A stretch of DNA of 64,000 nucleotides from Euzebyales bacterium. GTDB taxonomy: Bacteria > Actinomycetota > Nitriliruptoria > Euzebyales > JAHELV01. Positions 16,652 to 25,059 of this stretch are shown in pieces. The notes under the pieces were generated by a model. It made no database searches and was not told the DNA's origin. It worked only from the letters and a program-made list of their open reading frames with translations. The translations under genes and the position numbers were made by a program. Numbering within the stretch: position 1 is the first letter of the stretch; each line of letters opens with the position of its first letter. The stretch covers positions 1-64,000 of the forward strand of contig DASUUK010000074.1 of assembly GCA_036374135.1 (NCBI GenBank), given 5' to 3'.

Positions 16652-17608
16652 TCACGCACCGCGACCCGCGTCGGCACGCGCACGCTGGGGGCCGACCGTG
16701 TACCTGGGGTCGCGTGCCGAGATGAACCCCGCCCTGTACACGGCCCAGCGCTCACACAACGAGCCGGCGAGCAGTGCTCCCGCACCGAGCACCCGCACCA
16801 TCCGGCGACCGCGACCGATCGCGCTGAGCGTGGCGCCGGCTGCGGTCAGCCACCTCGCGGCGGTCGCGAATCGCCCGGCGTCCTCGCGCTCGTAGGGCTC
16901 TGCCAGGTCCCCGAGGCGCCGTCGCATGCCCTCCACCACCGCGAGCTCGACGACCGCCGCGCCGACGGCCAGCCGTCGTGCCGGCCCGCCGACCTCATCG
17001 CCGGCCGCCAGCCACGAGGCGGCACCCGCCGCGGTCGCCGCGCCCGCGGCGAAGGCGAACGGCAGCTCGCGGCGGGCCTCGTGCCACACCGGCACCGCCG
17101 TGTCGGCGAACAGGACCGCCGTGTAGGTGGCCATGATCGTGCCCAGCACACCGGCGGCGACGTCGGCAAGCGCCCGCAGTCGGGGGAACCACCCGAGCTC
17201 GGCCAGCAGCCAGCCGCCACCCTGGGCGGCTGAGAACAGCATCAGCGTCCAGCTGCCCACACTCATCGGGGACGTCGGCTTGAGCACCCGCAGCATGTGG
17301 TGGAAGCGCTCGGGACGACCGAGGTCCATGACCAGCAGCACCGGGCTGGGCACCGTTGCAGCCGTCCCGATGCGGCGCGCGACCTGCGCCAGCGCGACGT
17401 GTCCCGTCACGGTCGCGATGCCTGTCAGCACCGCCGAGCCGCCGGCGATGCCGCCCGTCCAGACGTACCAGGGGATCTCCCAGGTCCAGACAGGTTCCTT
17501 GATGACCGGCTTGTCGTAGTACGTCCGCACGTCGGCGGCGGGCACCACCGCACCCCTGCCGCCCGCGACCAGCCGCGCCTGTGACGCGCTGTCGACCTGC
17601 TCAGTCAT
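16652..17608 (-). CDS. nrfD: NrfD/PsrC-type membrane subunit of formate dehydrogenase
   Basis: A 318-residue integral membrane protein with about eight hydrophobic helices. It begins with TYYDKPVIKEPVWTWEIPWY and GGIAGGSAVLTGIATVTG, the standard NrfD entry. RPERFHHMLRVLKPTSPMSVGSW is the diagnostic quinone-site region. NrfD proteins carry no haem and pass electrons from the iron-sulfur subunit to the quinone pool. It is the last gene of fdhA-fdhB-nrfD, 93 bp after fdhB. The start ATG has AAGGAAG upstream. In many actinobacteria this type replaces the cytochrome b subunit of E. coli FdnI. Confidence 0.92.
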   Translation of the reverse strand: MTEQVDSASQARLVAGGRGAVVPAADVRTYYDKPVIKEPVWTWEIPWYVWTGGIAGGSAVLTGIATVTGHVALAQVARRIGTAATVPSPVLLVMDLGRPERFHHMLRVLKPTSPMSVGSWTLMLFSAAQGGGWLLAELGWFPRLRALADVAAGVLGTIMATYTAVLFADTAVPVWHEARRELPFAFAAGAATAAGAASWLAAGDEVGGPARRLAVGAAVVELAVVEGMRRRLGDLAEPYEREDAGRFATAARWLTAAGATLSAIGRGRRMVRVLGAGALLAGSLCERWAVYRAGFISARDPRYTVGPQRARADAGRGA

Positions 17609-17701
17609 CCCACACTTCCTTGGTCGTTCGCCACGCGGGCCCGCCGTGCGGCGTGCCTCCGCCGGTGAGCGGTTCACGGCACGGACCGATGGCCGAGGAT
17701 C

Positions 17702-18721
17702 TCATCGACGCCCGCCCAGGACCGCCGCGGCGACGCCCGCCGCCAGCGTCAGCGCCGCCACCGCCGCCGAGCGCCACATGTCCCCCAGGTGCTTCGTCGA
17801 CGCGATCGGGTCCGGCGGCAGGCCGTACACCTCGGGCTGATCGAGCAACAGAAAGACCGACCCCGCGCCGTCGACGCCGCCCGACGGCCCGTCGCCGTAC
17901 AGCTGCGCACCTCCGTAGCCCGCCTCGACGACCTCGTCGAGGCGGTCGCGCGCCATCGCGAGCATGTCGTCGTGGGTGCCGAAGTTGATCGAGTCCGTCG
18001 GACACGCCTTTGCGCAGGCCGGCTCGCCACCATCGATCAACCGGTCGTAGCACAGCGTGCACTTCCAGACCCTGCCGTCGTCCTCGCGGCGGTCGAGGAC
18101 GCCGTAGGGACAGGCCGGCACGCAGTAGCCGCACCCGTTGCAGATGTCCTCCTGCACCACGACCGTGGCGAACTCGGTCTTGAACAGCGAGCCCGTCGGG
18201 CAGACGTCGAGGCACGCGGCCGTGGTGCAGTGCTTGCACACGTCGGAGCTCATCAGCCACCGGAAGCTGACATCGGCCGAGCTGCCGATCGGCACCGCCA
18301 GCCCGTCCTCGCCCATGCGGGTGACGTCGATGCCGGCGGGGTCGACGGCCTCCTCGCCTGCGAAGCCCTCGCCGCCGATGCGCGTCAGATCGACCGGATC
18401 GCCGGGCAGGGCGGCACGCCCGGTCCGGTCCCCGCCCACCGGCGAAGCTGCCGCGCCGCCCGCACCAGTGAAGACGCCGGCCTCGCCCATGGCCATGATC
18501 TCGGGGACCCGCTGCTCGATGAACGCCACGTGGCGCCACGTGTCCGCACCCAGGCCACCAGTGTTGTCGTACGAGTCGCCCGACAGCTCGTCGATGGTCG
18601 CCGGGATGGCGTTCCACTCCTTGCAGGCGACCTCGCACGCCTTGCACCCGATGCACACGGTCGTGTCGGTGAAGAACCCCATCCGGGGCTGGGCGTCCCG
18701 ATATCCGGGGGCCACGCTCAT
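17702..18721 (-). CDS. fdhB: formate dehydrogenase iron-sulfur (beta) subunit
   Basis: A 339-residue ferredoxin-type subunit that carries electrons from FdhA to the membrane partner. Four 4Fe-4S motifs are readable: CIGCKACEVACKEWN (about 22-36), CKHCTTAACLDVCPTGSLF (about 160), CNGCGYCVPACPYG (about 190), and CTLCYDRLIDGGEPACAKAC (about 220). A C-terminal hydrophobic helix (AAVAALTLAAGVAAAVLGG) probably anchors it. Between the first and second cluster motifs is an extra glycine/alanine/aspartate-rich stretch of roughly 70 residues. GGAG seven bases before the ATG fixes the start. It follows fdhA after 69 bp. Confidence 0.93.
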   Translation of the reverse strand: MSVAPGYRDAQPRMGFFTDTTVCIGCKACEVACKEWNAIPATIDELSGDSYDNTGGLGADTWRHVAFIEQRVPEIMAMGEAGVFTGAGGAAASPVGGDRTGRAALPGDPVDLTRIGGEGFAGEEAVDPAGIDVTRMGEDGLAVPIGSSADVSFRWLMSSDVCKHCTTAACLDVCPTGSLFKTEFATVVVQEDICNGCGYCVPACPYGVLDRREDDGRVWKCTLCYDRLIDGGEPACAKACPTDSINFGTHDDMLAMARDRLDEVVEAGYGGAQLYGDGPSGGVDGAGSVFLLLDQPEVYGLPPDPIASTKHLGDMWRSAAVAALTLAAGVAAAVLGGRR

Positions 18722-18790
18722 GACGCGCTCCGCTCGCGCTGGCGGGCGCACGACGTCTCGGCATGCGCGGCACTCACTGGTGCACCATCC

Positions 18791-21700
18791 TCATGCGTGA
18801 CCTCGCTCCATGGAGTAGCTCGTCGGATGGCCCTGCCCATCGCGCGTCCGCTGGATGTTGCCCGGCCCGTCGCCGTGGTCGATGTGCGGGTAGGACTCGA
18901 CGAACGTGCGCAGGGCGGGCCCGCGCGGCCTGCGACCGGGACGGATGTCGCAACTGGCCGCCTTGGTCTCCTGGATGTGCACGTTGGGATCGAGCACCAC
19001 CGGGAAGAGGTCGTTGGCGGCGTCACCCGTCGAGATCCCTTTGCTGCCCCAGTGGTACGGCAGGCCGACCTGGTGGATCGTCCGGCCGTCGACCTGCAAC
19101 GGTGCGATGCGGTCGGTCACCAGCACCTTGGCCTCGATCGCCGTCCGCGCCGTGACGATCGTCGCCCAACCACCGTTGGTCAGGCCGCGCGCGGCCGCGA
19201 GCTCAGGACTGACCTCGCAGAACATCTCTGGCTGCAGCTCCGCCAGGTGCGGCACCCACCGGCTCATGCCGCCCGCGGTGTGGTGCTCGGTGACCCGGTA
19301 CGTCGTCATGACGCAGGGGTAGGCCTCCGCACCGGCGGCGCTGCCGGACGGGTTGTACGGGTTGTCGGGCCGCGGCATCTGCTGGCGGGCCGGGTTGGCC
19401 TGCTGGACGTACAGGGGGTTGTCGACGGGCGACTCGTGCGGCTCGTAGTGGGTGGGGAGCGGCCCGTCCTTCAACCCGTTCGGCACGTACAGCCACGCCT
19501 TCCCGTCGGCCTGCATGATGAAGGCGTCACGGCCGTTGAGCGCCCACTCGGCCTCGGCGTCGTCGGGCGGGTCGTAGTCCGGCGCCATGCCGCTCGTGAA
19601 GTCAGGCGTGTCGTGCCCGGTCCACTGCTCCTTCTCGTCGTCCCACCACACGTAGGCCTTGCGCTGTGACCACGGCCTGCCGTCCGGATCCGCCGACGCA
19701 CGGTTGTACAGGATGCGGCGGTTGTCCGGCCACGCCCATGCCCACTCGGGCGCGACCCACGACTGCTGGTCGCCAGGTGTGCGTCGCCGCGTCTGGTTGA
19801 CCCCTTCGGCGTAGCACCCGCAGTAGATCCAGCAGCCGCACGCCGTCGACCCGTCGGCCTTCAGCTCCGTGTAGCCGGCGAGCGGACGGCCGTCGGCGCC
19901 CCAGCCGTTGATCTCGGCCAGGACGGCCTCGGCGTCGGGCTCCCCGTGCGGTCCCTCGGTGGGGTACTCCCAGGTCAGGTCGTACAGCGGCAGATCGATC
20001 GGATCGACATCCTCACGCGCCATGCCGGAACCATCCGCGGCCGTGAACAGCCTCTCGCGGATCCGTCGACCCAGGTGGTACGCGAACCACAGATCGCTGC
20101 GGCGGTCACCAGCCGGCTCGACCGCCTTGTCGTGCCACTGCAGCAGCCGCTGGGTGTTCGTGAACGACCCGTCCTTCTCGACGTGGGCCGCCGCCGGCAG
20201 CAGGAACACCTCGGTGCGGATGTCGGTCGTGCGCAGCTCGCCGGTCTCGATCTCGGGCGCGTCGTACCAGAAGGACGCCGACTCGATCTCGTAGAAGTCG
20301 CGGACCACGAGCCATTCGAGCTCGGCCATCGCCATCCTGTGCAGGCGTCCGTTGACGGAGCCGATCACCGGGTTCTGACCCCACAGGAAGAACCCGGTGA
20401 CCTTGTGCTCGAGCATGTCGAACACGCTCTGGTACACCGAGTGGTCACCAGAGATGCGCGGCAGGTAGTCGAAGCAGAAGTCGTTGTCGGCCGTCGCCGC
20501 GTCCCCGAACCACGCCTTGAGCAGGCTGACCACGTAGGCGTCCATGTGCCCCCAGTAGCCGGCAGGGGCCGAGTTGGACGCGACGTAGTCGGTGAGGCTG
20601 GCGTACTCCTTGGCGTGCGGCATCGGGATGTAGCCGGGCAGGATGTTGTACAGGGTCGGGATGTCGGTCGAGCCCTGGATGCTCGCGTGGCCGCGCAGCG
20701 CAAGGATCCCGCCGCCCGGCCGTCCCATGTTGCCCAGCAGGGTCTGCACGATGGCGGCCGTGCGGATGTACTGCACGCCCACGGTGTGGTGCGTCCAGCC
20801 GACGGCGTACGCGAACGCGCCCGTCCGCTCGCGGCCCGAGTTGTCACACAACGCCTCACACACCCGGAGGAACAGGTCCTGCGGGATGCCACACACACGC
20901 TCGACCATCTCCGGCGTGTAGCGGCGGTAGTGCCGCTTGAGCAGCTGGAACACACAGCGCGGGTGCTCCAGCGTCGGGTCGGTCGAGGGCGGGTCGCCCC
21001 CCTCCAGCCCACCGCCGTGCGATCCGTGCTCGTCGCCGGCACCCGCCTCGCTGTCCGGGGCGGCGCCACCGCCGCTGCGCCCCCGGACCTCCTCACCGCC
21101 CCCCTGCTCGCTGCCCATCTCGCGCTGTCCGGCGGACGGCGCGGCCTCCATCCCCTCGTACTGCCACGACGCCGTGTCGTACGTGCCGGTGTCGGCGTCG
21201 AAGCCGCTGAACACGCCGTCGAGGTCCTCGGTGTCGGCGAACGTCTCGTCGACGATCACCGCCGCGTTGGTGTAGCTGACGACGTAGTCGCGGAACTCCC
21301 GTCCCGTGCTGAGGATGTGGTTGATGAGCCCGCCCAGGAAGGCGATGTCGGTCCCGGCCCGGATCGGCACGTGGATGTCGGCGACGGCGCTCGTCCGGGT
21401 GAAGCGGGGATCGACGTGGATGATCGTCGCACCCTGCCGCTTGGCCTCCATCACCCACTGGAACCCGACCGGATGGCACTCGGCCATGTTCGAGCCCTCG
21501 ATGACGATGACGTCAGCGTTGGCCAGGTCCTGCTGGAAGGTGGTCGCGCCGCCGCGGCCGAACGAGGTCCCCAGACCGGGGACCGTGGAGCTGTGTCAGA
21601 TGCGCGCCTGGTTCTCGATCTGGATGGCACCCAGGGCGGTCCACAGCTTCTTGATGAGGTAGTTCTCTTCGTTGTCCAGCGTGGCGCCGCCGAGGCTGGC

Positions 21701-22165
21701 CATGCCCATCGTGCGGTGGACGTCGACGCCGTCGTCGTCGGTCTGCTCCCAGTGCGCGCGGCGGTTGGCGATCACCCGGTCGGCGATCATGTCGACCGCG
21801 GTGTCCAGGTCCAGGTGTTCCCACTCAGTGGCGTACGGTCGCCGGTACTTCACACGCAACTCGCGGTCGTCGCCGGTGACGAGCTGCTTGGACGCCGCTC
21901 CCTTGGGGCACAGCTTGCCGCGGGAGATCGGCGAGTCGGGACTGCCCTCGATCTGGACGATCTCGCCGTCGCGGACGTACACCTTCTGCCCGCAACCGAC
22001 CGCACAGAAGGGGCAGATCGAGTCGACCACGCGGTCGGCATCGGCGGTGCGCGGTCGCAACCGCCCGGATCGCGCCGACCGCGACGCGGCGCCGCGACCC
22101 AGCAGATCACCGTCACGCAGCTGCCGCGTGACCGGCCAGGCGTTCAACAGCTCACGTAGCGCCAC
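18791..22165 (-). CDS. fdhA: formate dehydrogenase, selenocysteine-containing molybdopterin (alpha) subunit, membrane-bound type
   Basis: Reading through a single TGA (21598-21596) gives 1124 residues. The N-terminal 4Fe-4S motif is CPFCAVGCGQKV...LCPKG. The catalytic position follows as IENQARI-U-HSSTVPGLG (Sec190), matching the FdnG/FdoG pattern of Sec followed by H. Next come GRGGATTFQQDLANADVIV and GSNMAECHPVGFQWV with the MGD-binding residues, and a C-terminal dinucleotide-binding domain. A glycine/glutamate-rich insertion lies near residues 320-385. The GTG start has GAGAGGA upstream. The enzyme oxidises formate to CO2 and passes electrons to FdhB and NrfD. It would look like a broken gene to software that ignores Sec. 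Confidence 0.94.
21566..21598 (-). promoter_or_regulatory. fdhA UGA codon and SECIS hairpin
   Basis: After the TGA (21598-21596) and an 11-nt spacer, GGTCCCC pairs with GGGGACC in a perfect 7-bp stem closing the loop GGTCT (21584-21566). The loop starts 19 nt after the TGA. The GGTCT loop resembles the apical loop I recall for the E. coli fdhF SECIS, where G and U bases are read by SelB. Confidence 0.85.
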
Positions 22166-22322
22166 GTTGTTCCTCTCTCCAGGGTCCTGCCCGGTGACCG
22201 GCACGACCACCCGGGAAGACAGCGGTTCCCACGTCGCGTGTGCTGATGCACGCCCGATCGCAGGTTCCGCACCGACACTTCGGACAACGAGGCATCGTGT
22301 CGCGCCTAGCATGAGCGACACG

Positions 22323-22757
22323 ATGAGTCTGTCACACACACACCGCTCTGCCGCGCCTGAGCACCGAGCGGCGTGCGGACGAACCGACCGTCGGTTGGCT
22401 CGAGCTCTTCTACGACCTGATGTTCGTGGCGGCGCGGGCGCCGGCGTGTGGATCGCATCGGCGTTCGTCCCGGCACCGTGGCGGTACGCGCTGTGGGCGG
22501 CGGCGATGACGATCGACGTGTCGCGCGTGCTCGCGGCGAACCTGCGCCGCTCGGTCGGCAGGCTGCCGCCGGACCGGGAGCACATGGAGGAGCACTACGC
22601 GCTGTTCACGATCATCGTGCTGGGCGAGTCCTTCATCAAGACGATCGGGGCCATCGCCGACGAGGGGATCTCGGTCGACACGCAGGTGCCGCCGACCTGG
22701 ACAGCGATCCCGATGCTCAGCGCGTCTGAACGGCGCCGCGGACTGGACGGCCGATGA
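22323..22757 (+). pseudogene. remnant of a low-temperature-requirement A (LtrA) family membrane protein
   Basis: Two LtrA-like pieces are readable in different frames. The first, DEPTVGWLELFYDLMFVAA, matches the family N-terminus. The second, in the next frame, reads VWIASAFVPAPWRYALWAAA and then HMEEHYALFTIIVLGESFIK, the family's central motif. Roughly 100-150 residues expected between them are missing, and the C-terminal half is replaced by the next gene, whose ATG overlaps the remnant's final TGA. This looks like an internal deletion plus frameshift and truncation. It lies in the upstream region of fdhA, on the opposite strand. Confidence 0.65.
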
Positions 22758-23923
22758 TGGTGGTGCAGTGGCTCGGGTTCACCTTCGGACTGTTGCTGGT
22801 GGTCGCCACGGCACTGAGCGCCGCCAGAATGCTGGTCGTCCCACGGTCCCGGCCGTCGGGGTTCACACGGCCCGTCGAGCGCGCGACATGGACGCTCATC
22901 CGCGGCATCGCGCGACGGCTCGGCAGCTACGAGCGCATCGACGCGTTCCTCGCGGGCGCGGGCGCAGCCAAGCTCGCGGTGCTGGCCGGCTGCTGGCTGC
23001 TGCTGTTCTGGCTGGCCTACGGCTTGATGCTGCTGCCGTTCACCGAGCTGGCGTTCGGTGAGGCGCTGCGCGAGAGCGGCTCGTCGATGCTGACGTTGGG
23101 GTTCGCGTCGACCGATTCGGTGGCCGCGACCGCGATCGACTTCCTGGCCAGCCTGTCGGGCTTCGGCATCATCACGCTGTTCATCGCCTACCTGCCGACG
23201 TTGTACTCGGCGTTCAGCCGACGCGAGACGCTGGTGACGACGCTGGACAGCCGCGGCGGCTCACCTCCGTGGGGCCCGGAGATCCTCGCCCGCCACCAGC
23301 TCGTCGACATCGTCGACGACCTCGGGGTCTTCTACCAGGACTGGGAGGCCTGGGCCGCCGACGTCGCGGAGAGCCACTCCAACTACCCCGTCCTCATCAG
23401 CTTCCGTTCACCGCTGCCCCAGCGGTCCTGGCTCATCGGTCTGCTGGCTGTGTGCGACGCAGCGGCGATGCATCTCGCCCTGTGCCCGTCGACCGCGCCG
23501 TCGCAGGCCCGGCTCGTCGTGCGCATGGGCTTCGTGTGCTTCCGCACGCTCGCCGACACCGTCGGCATCGCCTACGACCCGGACCCCAGGCCCGACGATC
23601 CGATCGAGCTGAGCTACGACGACTTCCTCGCCGGCGTCGAGCACCTCGAGCGGGCGGGCTTCACGGCCGAGCGTCCACCGGAGGAGGCGTGGCCGCACTT
23701 CCACGGCTGGCGGGTCAACTACGAATCCGTCGCGTACGAGTTGGCCGATCACATCGTGGCGCCGCCCACCGCCTGGTCCGGCCCGCGCAGCCTCATCGGC
23801 GAGCCGGCGTACTACCCCGAGCGCCCCGCCCACCGCGACCCGGACCACCCTGCGGGCGAGGAGGGCGAGGACGCGGCGACCATGGTCTACGCGTCGGACC
23901 GCCGGCGCGCCCGACGAAGCTAG
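22754..23923 (+). CDS. membrane protein with degenerate ion-channel-like pore loop
   Basis: A 389-residue protein. A hydrophobic helix at the N-terminus (GFTFGLLLVVATALSA) is followed by a second at about residues 75-95 (LAVLAGCWLLLFWLAYGLML). The segment ESGSSMLTLGFASTDS (about 109-124) resembles the pore loop of two-helix potassium channels, with TLGF where TVGY would be. A third helix is SGFGIITLFIAYLPTLY. The remaining 230 residues are soluble and carry conserved-looking SRRETLVTTLDSRGGSPP and WEAWAADVAESHSNYPVL. The selectivity filter is not canonical, so potassium conduction is not assured. It begins on the last bases of the ltrA remnant. Confidence 0.65.
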   Translation: MMVVQWLGFTFGLLLVVATALSAARMLVVPRSRPSGFTRPVERATWTLIRGIARRLGSYERIDAFLAGAGAAKLAVLAGCWLLLFWLAYGLMLLPFTELAFGEALRESGSSMLTLGFASTDSVAATAIDFLASLSGFGIITLFIAYLPTLYSAFSRRETLVTTLDSRGGSPPWGPEILARHQLVDIVDDLGVFYQDWEAWAADVAESHSNYPVLISFRSPLPQRSWLIGLLAVCDAAAMHLALCPSTAPSQARLVVRMGFVCFRTLADTVGIAYDPDPRPDDPIELSYDDFLAGVEHLERAGFTAERPPEEAWPHFHGWRVNYESVAYELADHIVAPPTAWSGPRSLIGEPAYYPERPAHRDPDHPAGEEGEDAATMVYASDRRRARRS

Positions 23924-24013
23924 GCGGCCGCGTCCTGATCGTGACGGTCGACGCTCCGCCTCGGGGCGACGGCGTCCCGATGCTGCGGCCTGCACGCGCG
24001 CGCTGACCCGCGC

Positions 24014-25015
24014 CTACGCGGAGCGGCGGGCAGCGTCGAGCACCTCGTCGATCGGGGTGTTCATCGGGTCGGGCAGCTGTTGGACGTAGTCGTAGCCGAA
24101 CCGGCCCTTGATGCACAGGTGGCCGCGCGTCACGTCATGGTCCTGCGGTGACGTCACCTTGACGATGCGGTTGTCCTGGACGTGCAGCTCCAGGTTGCAG
24201 CCGACGCCGCAGAACGAACACACGGTGCGGGTGACCTCCTGCGCGTCGGTGTCCCAGAGCCCAGCCTCGCGCAGCTCGTGTTCGGAGCGGAACATGATCG
24301 CCCCGGTCGGGCACACGCTGATGCAGTTGCCGCAGAACACGCACGCCGACTGGCCGAGCTCCTTGTCGTACTCGGTGGCGATGCCGGCGTTGAACCCGCG
24401 GCCCGCGACGGTCAACGCGAACGTGTTCTGCGCGTCCTCGCCGCACGCCTCGACGCACTTGTAGCAGGTGATGCAGCGGCTGTAGTCACGCATGTACAGC
24501 GCGTTGTCGATCTTCGGCGGCTGTGCCACCGTCTCGGCCGCGAACCCGTCGACCGCGCCGTGGTGGCCGGGCGCTGCCTTGTGGGCGTCACGGTCACCGC
24601 CGGACGCGGGCGGACCATAGCGGCCCGAGTCCACGTGGTAGCGGTCCATCCAGCCGTGCACGTCGTCGTGGGCGTAGGACAGGTCGACCGACGAGGCGAG
24701 CAGTTCGAGCACCATCCGGCGGCTGTGGCGGACCCGGTCGCTGTCGGTCGCGACGACCATGCCGTCCTCGGCAGGGCGCGAGCAGGCCGGCACCAACGTG
24801 CGCGAGCCGGAGACCTCGACCACGCAGACCCGGCACGCGTTGACCGGATCGAGCACGTCGGAGTAGCACAGGGTGGGCGTGTCGATCGCCTGCGACCGGC
24901 ACGCGTCGAGCAGCGTCGCGCCCTCCGGCACCGCGATCTCGGTGCCGTCCAGCGTGATCGTCACCGTGCGCGCTGCTGGTGTGGAGGTGTCGGTCGGGAC
25001 GCCGACGTCCGTCAT
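24014..25015 (-). CDS. NAD-type formate dehydrogenase, iron-sulfur N-terminal module of the alpha subunit as a separate protein
   Basis: A 333-residue protein equal to the first part of FdsA/FdhF-type alpha subunits. In order it has a 2Fe-2S domain (CRSQAIDTPTLC and ACRVCVVEV, about 40-75), a histidine-ligated cluster region, two 4Fe-4S motifs (CITCYKCVEAC about 180; CVFCGNCISVCPTGA about 220), and the cluster domain that normally starts the molybdopterin subunit (CSFCGVGCNLEL...LCIKGRFGYDYVQ). It then stops, while the catalytic domain is encoded separately at 26948-28891, so the alpha subunit is split. AAGGAG precedes the ATG. It is the last gene of the cluster, 45 bp after the NuoE-NuoF gene, and wires the catalytic site to the flavin subunit. 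Confidence 0.88.
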   Translation of the reverse strand: MTDVGVPTDTSTPAARTVTITLDGTEIAVPEGATLLDACRSQAIDTPTLCYSDVLDPVNACRVCVVEVSGSRTLVPACSRPAEDGMVVATDSDRVRHSRRMVLELLASSVDLSYAHDDVHGWMDRYHVDSGRYGPPASGGDRDAHKAAPGHHGAVDGFAAETVAQPPKIDNALYMRDYSRCITCYKCVEACGEDAQNTFALTVAGRGFNAGIATEYDKELGQSACVFCGNCISVCPTGAIMFRSEHELREAGLWDTDAQEVTRTVCSFCGVGCNLELHVQDNRIVKVTSPQDHDVTRGHLCIKGRFGYDYVQQLPDPMNTPIDEVLDAARRSA

Positions 25016-25059
25016 GGTTCGCTCTCCTTGTCCCCGCTCACCGGCTCGTGACGCTCGCC

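Noticed and set aside
19946-22159. open frame of about 737 codons on the plus strand
   Set aside because: Antisense to the clear fdhA gene; no recognisable motif.
18791-22165. fdhA as a frameshifted or truncated pseudogene, split at 21596
   Set aside because: Both parts are in one frame, interrupted only by TGA at the known Sec site, and a SECIS-like hairpin follows. All family motifs continue across it.
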